This document shows positions 8,769-18,175 of a DNA stretch of 39,065 nucleotides, in pieces. The translations under genes and the position numbers were made by a program. This stretch comes from Deltaproteobacteria bacterium. GTDB taxonomy: Bacteria; Myxococcota_A; UBA9160; SZUA-336. The stretch covers positions 1 through 39,065 of the forward strand of contig JAJDAK010000072.1 in assembly GCA_029261895.1 (NCBI GenBank), in the 5' to 3' direction. Each line of letters starts with the position of its first letter. Positions within the stretch are counted from its first letter, which is position 1. The notes under the pieces were generated by a model. The model was given only the letters and a program-made list of their open reading frames with translations. It searched no databases and was not told the origin of the DNA.

Positions 8769-9695
8769 TTGAAAGATCGTAAAGAACCGACGTCATTAGA
8801 AGCTGAGCGCTCGCGTTTGCTTGGCCTTCGTATTCTGCATTTCGAAGAACCCGAGTTTCCGGCGGAGTTGCGCCAGATTCCGGACCCACCGGTCGCTCTG
8901 TATCTGAGGGGCGAGTTGCCGCCGGCGCCGCGTCTCGCCATCGTCGGTGCCCGCCGTGCCACGTCACGTGGACGGGCGGCAGCGCGCCAGTTGGCCGCAC
9001 ACGCTGCAGCCGCGGGGGTGGGAATCGTCAGCGGGCTTGCGTATGGCATTGATGCGGCGGCCCACCAGGGCTGTTTAGATGTCGCGGGCCGTTCGGCGGC
9101 GATCTTTGCTTCGGGCTTGGATCTGCCGTCACCAAGTGGAAATCTCAGCCTTGCAGAAGCGATTCTTCGCACTCGCGGTGGCTGGCTCAGTGAGTATCCG
9201 CCCGGTGAAACCGCGCTCCCGTATCGCTTTCCGGAACGCAATCGCTTGATCAGCGGCATGAGTGACGCGGTTCTGGTGATTGAGGCGCATGCCGCGAGCG
9301 GCACGCTGTGGACCGTTCGCCACGCCTTGGATCAGGGTCGCGACGTGTTGGTGGTTCCGGGAGCGTTTGGGAGCGAGGCTAGTCTTGGCTCGAATCGGCT
9401 GATTCGAGACGGCGCGATTCCGATTGTCGAACCTGGAGACCTGCTCGCCTGGCTGGGCCGGCCATCTGCCCCAGCACCGCCCGCGCCCGAAGAACCCCTG
9501 GAGCCAGATGCCGTGCGGATCTTGGGATGGCTTGCGGATCAGCCGCTGGATGCCGACACGCTCGCTCGGCGGCTGAACTGTTCTCATGCCCGCCTCTCCA
9601 CATTGCTTCTGGATCTGGAACTACGCGGCCAGCTGCGCCAGCAGGGGACATCGGTGACACGGGTCCCGCCGGGGCCGGTTCGCTCGGCTCGATAA
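8769..9695 (+). CDS. dprA: DNA-processing protein DprA (Smf)
   Basis: DprA loads RecA on incoming single-stranded DNA during natural transformation. The Rossmann-like core shows AIVGARRATSRG, GIVSGLAYGIDAAAHQG and FPERNRLISG, all hallmark DprA motifs. A short C-terminal winged-helix-like (DML1-type) region follows near the end. The N-terminal SAM-like domain of many DprA proteins is absent or reduced. The start is uncertain: the open frame extends back to ATG 8676, but that would overlap the divergent CPBP start by 43 bases, so TTG 8769 (308 residues) is preferred, with TTG 8817 possible. It heads the dprA-trmFO-xerC-hslV-hslU run. In Bacillus and many other genomes topA sits between dprA and trmFO; here it is missing. 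Confidence 0.9.
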   Translation: MKDRKEPTSLEAERSRLLGLRILHFEEPEFPAELRQIPDPPVALYLRGELPPAPRLAIVGARRATSRGRAAARQLAAHAAAAGVGIVSGLAYGIDAAAHQGCLDVAGRSAAIFASGLDLPSPSGNLSLAEAILRTRGGWLSEYPPGETALPYRFPERNRLISGMSDAVLVIEAHAASGTLWTVRHALDQGRDVLVVPGAFGSEASLGSNRLIRDGAIPIVEPGDLLAWLGRPSAPAPPAPEEPLEPDAVRILGWLADQPLDADTLARRLNCSHARLSTLLLDLELRGQLRQQGTSVTRVPPGPVRSAR

Positions 9696-9700
9696 CCGCT

Positions 9701-11035
9701 ATGCTTGCGCCCATGCAGCAGCAGGTATCGGTGATCGGTGGCGGCTTGGCGGGATGCGAGGCTGCGTGGCAACTGGCAGAACGCGGCGTCGCGGTTCGCC
9801 TCTACGAGATGCGCCCGGAGCGCATGACCCCCGCCCATACCTCTGAGAATCTCGCCGAATTGGTCTGTTCCAATAGCCTGCGTTCCGATGCCGTGCACAA
9901 TGCCGTGGGTTTGCTGCACGAAGAGTTGCGTCGCCTGGGCTCGCTGGTGCTCAGGGTCGCGGATGCGAATCAGGTACCCGCGGGTAAAGCGCTGGCGGTG
10001 GATCGGACACGTTTCGCTGCGGCGATTACTGCCGCGATCGAAGCGCATCCGCGAATCGAATTGGTGCGTAAGGAGATTACCGACTTCGGCAATGAACCGA
10101 CGATCGTTGCGACGGGACCCCTGACTTCGAACGGTCTCGCCGAACGTTTGGGGGGGCTCTGCGGAGACAGCCTGTATTTCTACGATTCAATTTCGCCGAC
10201 CGTGTATGCGGATAGTTTAGATCTCAACAAGATCTTCCGTGCATCGCGATGGGAAGACGGAGAGGGCGACTACCTCAACATTCCACTCGATCGCGAACAG
10301 TACTACGCATTCGTTGAAGAACTCGCACGTGCAGAAAAAGTGCCGCTACATCGATTCGAGGCGGCCAAGTATTTCGAGGCGTGCCTGCCTGTCGAGGTGA
10401 TGGTTGCGCGCGGTCGTGAAACACTTTCGTTTGGACCCATGAAACCCGTCGGCTTGAGGGATCCACGCGGCGGCGACGCGCCGTACGCGGTGATGCAGTT
10501 GCGCCAAGAAGATCGCGCGGGCACGCTTTACAATATGGTGGGGTTTCAAACGCGAATGCGCATCGGTGAGCAGAAGCGCATCTTTCGCACGTTGCCCGGC
10601 ATGGAGAACGTGGTCTTTGCGCGCTTCGGTTCTGTGCACAGAAATACGTTCATCAAGGCGCCACTACTTCTGAACGAATGGTTGGAACACGTCGAGAGAC
10701 CTGACCTCTACTTTGCGGGACAGATTGCCGGTGTGGAAGGCTACGTGGAATCGACGGCGCTCGGATTGCTCGCCGGGATTTTTGTCGCGTTTCGTGCTTC
10801 CGATCGTGTGCCCCCGCGCCCCGCGGAAACCACCGCGCTGGCCGCGTTACTGCGTCACCTGCGCGAGGGGAACCTGAAATCGTTTCAACCGATGAATATC
10901 AACTACGGTTTGTTCCCGCCGCTCGAGGGGCAGACACGTCGTACGCCCAAGCGTGAACGCAACGAGAAGATGTCGGAGCGTGCGCTCTTGGATCTGGAGG
11001 CGTTTCGCGACCAAGTCCGGCCAGGAATACCGTGA
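9701..11035 (+). CDS. trmFO: Folate/FAD-dependent tRNA (uracil-54-C5)-methyltransferase
   Basis: TrmFO makes 5-methyluridine at position 54 of tRNA using methylenetetrahydrofolate and FADH2. It has the N-terminal FAD-binding VSVIGGGLAGCEAAWQLA and the family signatures ELVCSNSLRS, FGPMKPVGL, LYNMVGFQT and FFAGQ/YFAGQ-GVEGYVES. Both catalytic cysteines are present (Cys52 in VCSNSL and Cys224 in FEACLPVEVM when counted from ATG 9713). Either ATG 9701 (444 residues) or ATG 9713 (440) could be the start, and neither has a good Shine-Dalgarno sequence. The gene begins five bases after dprA and overlaps xerC by four bases (GTGA). It lies in the conserved trmFO-xerC-hslV-hslU order known from Firmicutes and several deltaproteobacteria. 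Confidence 0.96.
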   Translation: MLAPMQQQVSVIGGGLAGCEAAWQLAERGVAVRLYEMRPERMTPAHTSENLAELVCSNSLRSDAVHNAVGLLHEELRRLGSLVLRVADANQVPAGKALAVDRTRFAAAITAAIEAHPRIELVRKEITDFGNEPTIVATGPLTSNGLAERLGGLCGDSLYFYDSISPTVYADSLDLNKIFRASRWEDGEGDYLNIPLDREQYYAFVEELARAEKVPLHRFEAAKYFEACLPVEVMVARGRETLSFGPMKPVGLRDPRGGDAPYAVMQLRQEDRAGTLYNMVGFQTRMRIGEQKRIFRTLPGMENVVFARFGSVHRNTFIKAPLLLNEWLEHVERPDLYFAGQIAGVEGYVESTALGLLAGIFVAFRASDRVPPRPAETTALAALLRHLREGNLKSFQPMNINYGLFPPLEGQTRRTPKRERNEKMSERALLDLEAFRDQVRPGIP

Positions 11036-11934
11036 CGAAGAAAGACGCCAAAGCGATTGACGCTTTTGTCGACTATCTACGCGTGGAACGTGGCTATTCG
11101 GCGCATACGTTGCGCGCCTATCGACATGAAGTCGAACGCCTCGCCGAGAGTGACGATTGTGAGCGCGCGCGTGGACTGGACCAAATGGATTCGCTTGCGC
11201 TGCGTTCCTATCTTGCGTCGTTTCATCGCCAACACCGGGCGTCGACACGAAACCGTCGGCTATCGGCGCTGCGCGCGTTCTATCAGTTTCGTCTACGCAC
11301 GGACGTGATCGCGCGTGACCCAAGCGAAGGTATTCCTTCGCCGAAGCAGGAGCGACGCTTGCCGTCACCCCTCAGTCCCACGGAATGCGAAGCATTGATC
11401 GAGAGCAAGGACGAAAACCGTGTCCCGATGTTGCAGCTGCGGGATCGTGCGCTCTTCGATTTTCTCTACAGCACGGGGCTGCGCGTCGGCGAACTGGTTC
11501 CACTGGATGTTCGCGATATCGATACACATCGTTCCGAGGTGCGGGTGCGAGGGAAGGGTGATAAGGAACGCGTCGTACCGTTGCCGCGCCAGGCCCGAGC
11601 ATCGCTTGATGATTACCTGGGTGCGCGACCCCAAGCTGGAATTCTGGCGGAGCCTTTGTTCCTCAACGCGCGCGGAGGTCGCCTCACCGATCGCGGTGTG
11701 CGGACGCTGCTGCGCCGTCGTCTGCTTGTGGCGGGGGTAAAACGCTCCGCGTCGCCCCATAGTCTCCGCCATAGTTACGCGACCCATCTTTTGGATGCGG
11801 ACGTCGATCTGCGCTCGATTCAGGAACTCTTGGGTCATGAACGCCTGTCGACGACGCAGCGCTACACTCATATTTCGGCTGAACGCTTGGCCCGCGTCTA
11901 CCGTCAAACCCATCCGCGGGCAAAAGGGGAATAG
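11032..11934 (+). CDS. xerC: Site-specific tyrosine recombinase XerC
   Basis: A 300-residue XerC/XerD-type recombinase that resolves chromosome dimers at dif together with XerD and FtsK. The N-terminal SAM-like core-binding domain is about residues 5-90. The catalytic domain has all active residues: Arg151 (STGLRVGEL), Lys175 (GKGDKE), His243 and Arg246 (HSLRH), His269 (LLGH) and the nucleophile Tyr278 (RYTH). The GTG start overlaps the trmFO stop as GTGA, which indicates translational coupling, and hslV begins immediately after the stop. The conserved neighbourhood supports XerC (CodV-like) rather than a phage integrase. Confidence 0.95.
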   Translation: MTKKDAKAIDAFVDYLRVERGYSAHTLRAYRHEVERLAESDDCERARGLDQMDSLALRSYLASFHRQHRASTRNRRLSALRAFYQFRLRTDVIARDPSEGIPSPKQERRLPSPLSPTECEALIESKDENRVPMLQLRDRALFDFLYSTGLRVGELVPLDVRDIDTHRSEVRVRGKGDKERVVPLPRQARASLDDYLGARPQAGILAEPLFLNARGGRLTDRGVRTLLRRRLLVAGVKRSASPHSLRHSYATHLLDADVDLRSIQELLGHERLSTTQRYTHISAERLARVYRQTHPRAKGE

Positions 11935-12471
11935 ATGATAACGCATAGCACGACGGTGATTGCCGTGCGCCGCGACGGCGTGGTTGCAATGGCGGCCGAT
12001 GGTCAGGTGACTTTCGGCGAGAGCGTGATGAAAACCCGCGCCAGAAAAGTTCAACGCCTACGCGGTGGCAGTATATTGGTTGGCTTTGCGGGTTCGACCG
12101 CAGATGCGATCGCATTGGTGGAAAGGTTCGAGGCGAAACTCGAAGAGTTTGGCGGTATTTTACGCCGTGCGGCGGTAGAGTTGGCCAAAGACTGGCGCAT
12201 GGATCGAAGCATGCGACAGCTACAAGCGTTGATGCTTGTTGCTGATCGCACGGAAACGCTACTGCTTTCCGGTAATGGCGATGTGATCGAGCCCGACGAT
12301 GAAGTCGCTGCGATCGGTTCCGGCGGCACGCAGGCGTTGGCGGCGGCTCGAGCGTTGCTGCGGGCAACAAAATGGTCGTCCAAGCAAGTCGTTGAAGAAG
12401 CGATGAACATCGCCGCAGATATTTGTCTGTATACCAATCACGAGATTGTCGTTGAGGAGTTAGAGAGTTGA
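11935..12471 (+). CDS. hslV: ATP-dependent protease subunit HslV (ClpQ)
   Basis: The 178-residue proteolytic subunit of HslVU, a proteasome beta-like threonine protease that forms a double hexamer. The family core [20 protein letters not shown], the [12 protein letters not shown] segment and [14 protein letters not shown] are clear. The catalytic Thr would be exposed by trimming of the few residues MITHS; this leader is similar to those of other non-enteric HslV proteins. The ATG directly follows the xerC stop, with aaaagggga five bases upstream. The hslU TTG start overlaps its stop (TTGA), so the two subunits are translationally coupled. Confidence 0.97.
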   Translation: MITHSTTVIAVRRDGVVAMAADGQVTFGESVMKTRARKVQRLRGGSILVGFAGSTADAIALVERFEAKLEEFGGILRRAAVELAKDWRMDRSMRQLQALMLVADRTETLLLSGNGDVIEPDDEVAAIGSGGTQALAAARALLRATKWSSKQVVEEAMNIAADICLYTNHEIVVEELES

Positions 12472-13781
12472 GGTCCTTTACACCACGCGAGGTTGTATCT
12501 GAGCTCGACCATTACATCGTGGGTCAACCAGACGCGAAACGTGCGGTTGCGATCGCATTGCGCAATCGCTGGCGCCGCCAACAGGTCGAAGGTGACCTGC
12601 GCGACGAAATTCAACCCAAGAACATCTTGATGATCGGTCCCACCGGCGTGGGGAAGACCGAAATCGCGCGCCGGCTCGCAAAACTAGCCGACGCGCCGTT
12701 TATCAAGGTTGAAGCATCTAAATTTACCGAGGTTGGCTACGTGGGCCGCGATGTCGAATCCATCATTCGCGATTTAACGGAGCTCGCGGTGAAACTCGTA
12801 CGTGATGAGGAAGTGGAAAAGATCAGAACTTCGGCCGCACGGATCGCGGAAGAACGCTTGCTCGACGCGCTGTTTCCAGCACCCACCGATAGCGGCGCGG
12901 GTGAGAGCACCACGCGCGAGCGCCTGCGCAATAAGCTACGTGCCGGAGAACTGGAAGACCGCGAAGTTGAAATTGAGACGTCAGATCGCTCCACACCGAC
13001 GGTGGAGATTTTTTCACCGCAAGGAATCGAGGAGATGGGTTTCTCGCTCAAGGACATGCTCGGCAATATGATGCCGCGTAAGACCAAGCAGCGGAGAATT
13101 ACTGTCGCACAAGCGCGCGAGATTTTGGTCGATGAGGAGGCCGATCGAATGCTTGATCCCGACGCTGTGCGCGAGCTTGCAGTCCAACGTGTCGAGTCTT
13201 CCGGGATTGTTTTTTTGGATGAGATCGATAAGATCGCGCGCCGCGAAGCCCAAGGTGCGGATGTTTCGCGCGAAGGCGTGCAGCGAGATCTGCTGCCCGT
13301 GATCGAAGGCTGTAGCGTGCAGACCAAGCACGGCATGGTGCATACCGATCATGTTCTTTTCATTGCGGCCGGCGCTTTCCACGTGTCGAGACCTTCGGAT
13401 CTGATTCCTGAGTTGCAGGGGCGTTTTCCGATTCGGGTCGAATTAGAAGACCTGGATGAGGCCGCCTTCGTGCGCATTTTGGAGGAACCCGATAACGCAC
13501 TGGTGAAGCAGTATCAGGCGCTGCTGCTGACCGAGGGCGTGACCTTGGAGTTTAAGCCCGATGCGATCGCAGAAATCGCTCGAATTGCCGCGGAAGTGAA
13601 TCGAACGACCGAGAATATCGGTGCCCGCCGGTTGCATACGGTGCTCGAGCGGCTTCTAGACGATCTGCTCTTCGACGCACCGGATCGTGGCGGCGAGACG
13701 GTCGTGCTGGATGGCGCCCAGGTTCGAGACAAGCTCGGAAATATCGCAGGTGACGAGAACCTGTCTCGTTTCGTACTCTGA
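12468..13781 (+). CDS. hslU: ATP-dependent protease ATPase subunit HslU (ClpY)
   Basis: A 437-residue AAA+ unfoldase that feeds substrates to HslV. It has Walker A GPTGVGKT at 57-64, the pore-loop region with GYVGRD, Walker [13 protein letters not shown] near 245-257 and an intermediate (I) domain between them. The C-terminus, ending LSRFVL, is the tail that inserts into HslV. The start is TTG, overlapping the hslV stop, with GAGGAG about eight bases upstream; the N-terminus [20 protein letters not shown] matches the family. argB follows immediately. Confidence 0.97.
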   Translation: MRSFTPREVVSELDHYIVGQPDAKRAVAIALRNRWRRQQVEGDLRDEIQPKNILMIGPTGVGKTEIARRLAKLADAPFIKVEASKFTEVGYVGRDVESIIRDLTELAVKLVRDEEVEKIRTSAARIAEERLLDALFPAPTDSGAGESTTRERLRNKLRAGELEDREVEIETSDRSTPTVEIFSPQGIEEMGFSLKDMLGNMMPRKTKQRRITVAQAREILVDEEADRMLDPDAVRELAVQRVESSGIVFLDEIDKIARREAQGADVSREGVQRDLLPVIEGCSVQTKHGMVHTDHVLFIAAGAFHVSRPSDLIPELQGRFPIRVELEDLDEAAFVRILEEPDNALVKQYQALLLTEGVTLEFKPDAIAEIARIAAEVNRTTENIGARRLHTVLERLLDDLLFDAPDRGGETVVLDGAQVRDKLGNIAGDENLSRFVL

Positions 13782-13787
13782 GTGGCT

Positions 13788-14651
13788 ATGAAAGAGCTGA
13801 TTGAAAAAGCCGGGGTTCTGGTCGAGGCATTGCCGTACATCAGGGCCTTCTACGAGAAAACCATCGTCATCAAATACGGCGGCGCCGCGATGACGGATCA
13901 CGAGCTCAAAGCGAGTTTCGCCACCGATGTGACGCTGCTGCGCTACATCGGGCTGCGCCCGGTTATCGTGCACGGTGGTGGCCCACAGATCGGCGAGATG
14001 CTGAAGCGACTGGGCAAGGAAACCGAATTTGTGGACGGCATTCGCGTCACGGATGACGAGACCATGGAAGTGGTCGAGATGGTGCTGGGGGGCCGCGTGA
14101 ATCCCGAGATTGTCGGATTGATTGAACGCGCGGGCGGTCGTGCGATCGGTCTTACGGGCAAGGATTCAGGTCTGATGCGTGTGCGGCAGCGAAGCGACTC
14201 CAAGGGCACGAACTTTGGGAATGTCGGAACGCCGGAGGCCATCGATCCCAGCGTTTTGATCACGATGACTCAGAGCGGTCACATCCCCGTCATTGCGCCG
14301 ATTGGTTACGACGAAAACGGACGTACTTTCAATGTGAATGCGGATGAAGCCGCTGGCCAAATCGCAATGGCGTTAAACGCCGAGAAGCTGATCTTACTCA
14401 CCGATGTAGACGGTATTCTCAACCGTGACGGTGAATTGATCACGCGGATCAAGGCGCAGTATGCACATGAGCTGATCGAGGATGGGACGGTTCAAGGCGG
14501 CATGATCCCAAAGCTCGAATGCTGCATGAACGCTTGCAGCGGTTCCGTGCGCTCGGCGCATATTATCGATGGTCGAATTCCCCATGCACTGTTGTTGGAG
14601 ATTTTTACTGACGGTGGTGTGGGTACTTGGATTCAATCGGAGCGGCTGTGA
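13788..14651 (+). CDS. argB: Acetylglutamate kinase
   Basis: Second step of arginine biosynthesis: phosphorylation of N-acetylglutamate. It belongs to the amino-acid kinase family, with KYGGAAM at 29-35, the glycine-rich VHGGGPQI, and the [12 protein letters not shown] nucleotide/substrate region. It is about 287 residues, the usual length. The start is ATG 13788 (MKELIEKAG); an in-frame GTG at 13782 immediately after the hslU stop is an alternative adding two residues. It overlaps argF by four bases (GTGA). Placement after hslVU is also seen in some deltaproteobacteria, where arg genes follow hslU. Confidence 0.96.
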   Translation: MKELIEKAGVLVEALPYIRAFYEKTIVIKYGGAAMTDHELKASFATDVTLLRYIGLRPVIVHGGGPQIGEMLKRLGKETEFVDGIRVTDDETMEVVEMVLGGRVNPEIVGLIERAGGRAIGLTGKDSGLMRVRQRSDSKGTNFGNVGTPEAIDPSVLITMTQSGHIPVIAPIGYDENGRTFNVNADEAAGQIAMALNAEKLILLTDVDGILNRDGELITRIKAQYAHELIEDGTVQGGMIPKLECCMNACSGSVRSAHIIDGRIPHALLLEIFTDGGVGTWIQSERL

Positions 14652-15574
14652 CGTTACCGAAAGATTTTATTTCCCTTGCCGATTGGTCGTCCGATGCGTT
14701 GCACTCCATGCTGGAACGCGCGCGTGAACTCAAACGACTGCGTGCCAATCGAACGCCGACACCCACATTGCAAGGGCGGTCCGTGCTGCTCTATTTTGAA
14801 AAGCCAAGTTTGCGAACGCACGTCACCTTCGAAATCGGTGTTGCGGAACTCGGCGCGAACGCGATCTATCTGCCTGCGACACAGGTGAAGATCGGCGAAC
14901 GTGAGCCGATCGAAGACGTTGGCCGAAACCTGAGTTGCTGGTGTGATGCGATCGTCGCGCGTACCTACAGTCATGGCTTGGTTGTTGATCTTGCGGCAAA
15001 TTCATCGGTACCCGTCATCAACGCGCTCACGGATGCGCTTCACCCCTGCCAAGCGATGGCGGATGCGTTGACGATGATGGAGCACGGTGAGCTCCGCAAA
15101 GATCGGCTGGTGTACATCGGAGACGGCAACAACGTCGCGCATTCGCTGATTCACCTGGCGGGGTCCCTGGGCATGAAACTCACGATCTGTACGCCACCCG
15201 ACTATGCGCCCGATGCGGAAGTGATGCGCAACGGCTCCCGCTTGGCCGCGACGACCGGCGGCGAGATTCGGCTTGAGACCGATCCTGCAGCGTCGATGAA
15301 GGATGCAGCATTCGTCTACACCGACGTCTGGGCGAGTATGGGACAGGAGGGTGAAGCTGCGGCACGCCGCGAAATATTTGCGCCATATCAGGTCAACGCT
15401 GAACTCTTGTCGCGCGCGCCCACGGGCGTTCGCGTGCTCCATTGTCTGCCTGCGCATCGTGGCGAGGAAATCAGCGCAGAGGTCTTCGAGTCGAGTGCTT
15501 CCGTGGTCTTCCAGCAGGCCGAGAACCGCCTCCATGCGCAAAAAGCGATTCTGGAAACCCTGCTCCTCGCCTAG
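14648..15574 (+). CDS. argF: Ornithine carbamoyltransferase
   Basis: Converts ornithine and carbamoyl phosphate to citrulline. It has about 308 residues. The carbamoyl-phosphate loop reads SLRTH at 54-58 rather than the common STRTR. HPCQ is at 132-135, the ornithine loop is DVWASMGQE, and [10 protein letters not shown] carries the catalytic Cys-Leu-Pro. The SMG loop supports ornithine rather than acetylornithine as substrate. GTG 14648, overlapping the argB stop with GGAG about six bases upstream, is preferred over TTG 14627. An 85-base gap follows before the J-domain gene. The final His in place of Arg in the phosphate loop is a noticeable variation but may be normal in this lineage. Confidence 0.94.
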   Translation: MTLPKDFISLADWSSDALHSMLERARELKRLRANRTPTPTLQGRSVLLYFEKPSLRTHVTFEIGVAELGANAIYLPATQVKIGEREPIEDVGRNLSCWCDAIVARTYSHGLVVDLAANSSVPVINALTDALHPCQAMADALTMMEHGELRKDRLVYIGDGNNVAHSLIHLAGSLGMKLTICTPPDYAPDAEVMRNGSRLAATTGGEIRLETDPAASMKDAAFVYTDVWASMGQEGEAAARREIFAPYQVNAELLSRAPTGVRVLHCLPAHRGEEISAEVFESSASVVFQQAENRLHAQKAILETLLLA

Positions 15575-15659
15575 CGACATTCACGTCCATATCTGCCTTT
15601 TGGCCTCAGCTTTTGCCGTCTGATTTCCGATTAACTTGGCGGCGTAGGGCGAATTGCGC

Positions 15660-16583
15660 ATGAGCACCATGGACGACCCGAATTGCGAACAGGTAGAACT
15701 CGGTATTTCGCCGGAATTCCAGGCGGAAATCCAGACCCTTGCGCGCAAGTTGCCGTCGCTCGACTATTTTGAGCTGCTCGGCATAGAGCGCGATGCTGAA
15801 AATGACGGGGTTCGCGACGGCTTCGTTCGCCTCTCCAAGACTTACCATCCCGATCGTTACTTTCGCTTGGAGCTCGGTCCGTACCAGGACCTGCTCAAGG
15901 AAATTTACAAACGCGTTGTCGAGGCACACGAAGTTCTACGCGATCCGAAGCTGCGATCCGAGTATGCAAAGACGCTCGACGCCAGGAAGCCCGCAGGTCC
16001 GTCGCTGCGTGCACGCTCTGGTCTGCGCTCACCACATTCAGGGTTAGACGGTTTGCGTCGTCAGCTGATCGGAACCGCGGAACGCGGTTCACGGCACTTC
16101 GAACGCGCGCAAGCATTGGCCGAGCAGAGAGATTGGGTCGGGGCCGCGGCCGAGATTCGGCTTGCGGTAACGTTCGCCCCGTCGGTCGCAGAGTATCGCG
16201 AGACGTTGGGTGAGTATGTGAGCCGCGCGCATGTATCCCAGCTGGAGGAGAAACGCGCGAAAGCCCGCCGTCTGCTTAAGCGTGGGGACGTCGCGGCAGC
16301 GGCAGTGCTACTGGAAGAAGCTTGGTTGTTGGTGCCGACCGAACCGGAGCTTGCGTGCGAGGTTAGCGAGTTGGTGTTTCAACTCGGTGGTCACTGGGAA
16401 AAGGCGTGTGAGTTTGCACAGCACGCGGTTTCGTTGGATGAAAAGAATCCGCGTTATCGCAAGGCATTGGCACGCGCTTACAAGGCCCTCGGAACGCTGG
16501 ATGACGCGCAGCGTGAGTTCCAGCGCGCTTGGGAATTGGACCCCATGGACAAAGAAGTTCAAGCCGAACTGAGACGACTGTAG
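15660..16583 (+). CDS. J-domain protein with C-terminal TPR repeats
   Basis: A 307-residue cytoplasmic co-chaperone. Residues 34-105 form a J domain (DYFELLGIERDA opening, HPD tripeptide at 63-65 in TYHPDRYF, helix III up to about 95), which would stimulate ATP hydrolysis by a partner Hsp70. Residues about 140-307 contain at least two or three TPR units, such as the final segment ending DPMDKEVQAELRRL. No Gly/Phe-rich linker or zinc-finger domain of true DnaJ is present. The start is ATG 15660 with AGGG ten bases upstream. The Hsp70 gene begins 15 bases downstream, so this is very likely its dedicated partner. The client is unknown, and the TPRs may recruit it. Confidence 0.88.
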   Translation: MSTMDDPNCEQVELGISPEFQAEIQTLARKLPSLDYFELLGIERDAENDGVRDGFVRLSKTYHPDRYFRLELGPYQDLLKEIYKRVVEAHEVLRDPKLRSEYAKTLDARKPAGPSLRARSGLRSPHSGLDGLRRQLIGTAERGSRHFERAQALAEQRDWVGAAAEIRLAVTFAPSVAEYRETLGEYVSRAHVSQLEEKRAKARRLLKRGDVAAAAVLLEEAWLLVPTEPELACEVSELVFQLGGHWEKACEFAQHAVSLDEKNPRYRKALARAYKALGTLDDAQREFQRAWELDPMDKEVQAELRRL

Positions 16584-16598
16584 GGAGCGGAAAGGCGT

Positions 16599-18173
16599 AT
16601 GGCGCGAATTATCGGAATTGATCTAGGAACAACGAACTCTTGCGTAGCAACCCTGGAGGATGGCCAACTGGTCGTCATCCCAAACACCGGTGGCTACAAG
16701 ACGACGCCTTCGATGATGGCGGTTACCGATAACGGTAAGCGCCTGGTCGGACATCTTGCGAAACGCCAGGCGATCACAAATTCCAAAAATACGGTCTTCG
16801 CTGCGAAGCGTTTGATTGGTCGTGGATTTGATTCTGCGGAGATTCAGCGTGCGCAGGCTTTGTTGCCGTACGAAATTGTCGAAGGCCCAAACAACGACGC
16901 GCGTGTTCGTATCAATGAGCGGGATTACACCATTCCTGAAATTTCCGCTGTTGTGTTGAGGGAAATGAAGCGTGTGGCCGAGGAGCATTTCGGCGAGAAG
17001 ATCGAACAGGCGGTGATTACCGTTCCCGCGTACTTCAACGACGCCCAGCGCCAAACCACCAAAGACGCCGCGCAGATCGCAGGCCTGGATGTGCTGCGGA
17101 TGATCAACGAGCCGACCTCCGCTGCGTTGTCATACGGATTCGGTCGTGCGGATACCGGGAAGTTTGCGGTTTACGACCTGGGCGGCGGCACCTTTGATAT
17201 TTCCATTCTGCAAATGAATGATGGTGTGATTGAAGTTCTGGCTACGGAGGGGGATACCTATCTCGGGGGTGAAGACTTTGATCGCCACATCGTAGAGCAC
17301 TTGGTGCAGGCGTTCTGGGACGATAACGGTCTATTGCTTGAGAACGACACGATGGCGATTCAACGTCTCAAGGACGCTGCTGAGAAAGCCAAGTGCGAAC
17401 TCTCCGAACTGACTTCGACCGAAATTAACCTACCGTTTATCGCGAACGACGCTGCCGATCAGCCGCTCCATCTTTCGACGGTGCTGGAGCGCAATACGCT
17501 GAATGAACTCATCGGCCCTTTATTGGAACGCACGCGAAAAATCTGTGAATCCGCATTGAATGAAGCGGGTGTTTCTGCCAGCGAAATCGATCAGGTGATT
17601 CTTGTCGGAGGTCAGACGCGCACACCGTTGGTGCAGGAAATGGTCGCCGAAATATTTGGTCAAGTACCCAGTAAGGGCGTGAATCCCGATGAAGCCGTCG
17701 CGACGGGTGCGGCGATTCAAGCCTCGATGCTCGGCGCCGGCGAAGCGGGGCCATTGCTTGTCGACGTTACACCGCTGAGCTTGGGGATCGCGACGGCAGG
17801 CGGCAACTTCGCACGCATTATCGAACGAAATTCGACGATTCCAACGGCGCGCCAAGAAATTTTTACGACCACGCGCGATAACCAAAAGGCCGTTAAGATC
17901 AAAGTGCTTCAGGGCGAGAGCGATAAGGCCTGCGAGAACGATCTATTGGGTGAGTTTGTGTTGACGGGTGTGCGCACAGCGCCGAAGGGTGAACCTGAAA
18001 TCGAAGTCACATTCGATATCGATGCCAGCGGGATCGTGAGTGTTGCGGCTCACGATATTGAAACCGATCAGGAACAGTCTATTCAGGTCAACCCGCGCGG
18101 AACGCTGACGCCGGACGAAGTCAAGAAACTCGCGGACGAATACGCGGACGATGACATCGAGCTAAAGGACTGA
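16599..18173 (+). CDS. Lidless Hsp70 (DnaK-like chaperone)
   Basis: A 524-residue Hsp70. The nucleotide-binding domain (1-383) is intact: GIDLGTTNSC at 6-15, Lys70 in AAKRLIG, NEPTSAA at 170-176, DLGGGTFD at 193-200 and VGGQTRTP at 336-343. The interdomain linker LLVDVTPLSLG lies at 386-396, and the beta-sandwich substrate domain spans about 393-500. The protein stops after the first lid turn (GTLTPDEVKK), about 115 residues short of DnaK, so the helical lid and C-terminal tail are missing. The start has a strong gggagcggaaagg upstream. It is flanked by a J-TPR protein and a TPR protein, and no grpE or canonical dnaJ is nearby. It is therefore a specialised Hsp70 rather than the housekeeping DnaK, which should be encoded elsewhere. 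Confidence 0.92.
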   Translation: MARIIGIDLGTTNSCVATLEDGQLVVIPNTGGYKTTPSMMAVTDNGKRLVGHLAKRQAITNSKNTVFAAKRLIGRGFDSAEIQRAQALLPYEIVEGPNNDARVRINERDYTIPEISAVVLREMKRVAEEHFGEKIEQAVITVPAYFNDAQRQTTKDAAQIAGLDVLRMINEPTSAALSYGFGRADTGKFAVYDLGGGTFDISILQMNDGVIEVLATEGDTYLGGEDFDRHIVEHLVQAFWDDNGLLLENDTMAIQRLKDAAEKAKCELSELTSTEINLPFIANDAADQPLHLSTVLERNTLNELIGPLLERTRKICESALNEAGVSASEIDQVILVGGQTRTPLVQEMVAEIFGQVPSKGVNPDEAVATGAAIQASMLGAGEAGPLLVDVTPLSLGIATAGGNFARIIERNSTIPTARQEIFTTTRDNQKAVKIKVLQGESDKACENDLLGEFVLTGVRTAPKGEPEIEVTFDIDASGIVSVAAHDIETDQEQSIQVNPRGTLTPDEVKKLADEYADDDIELKD

Positions 18174-18175
18174 TC

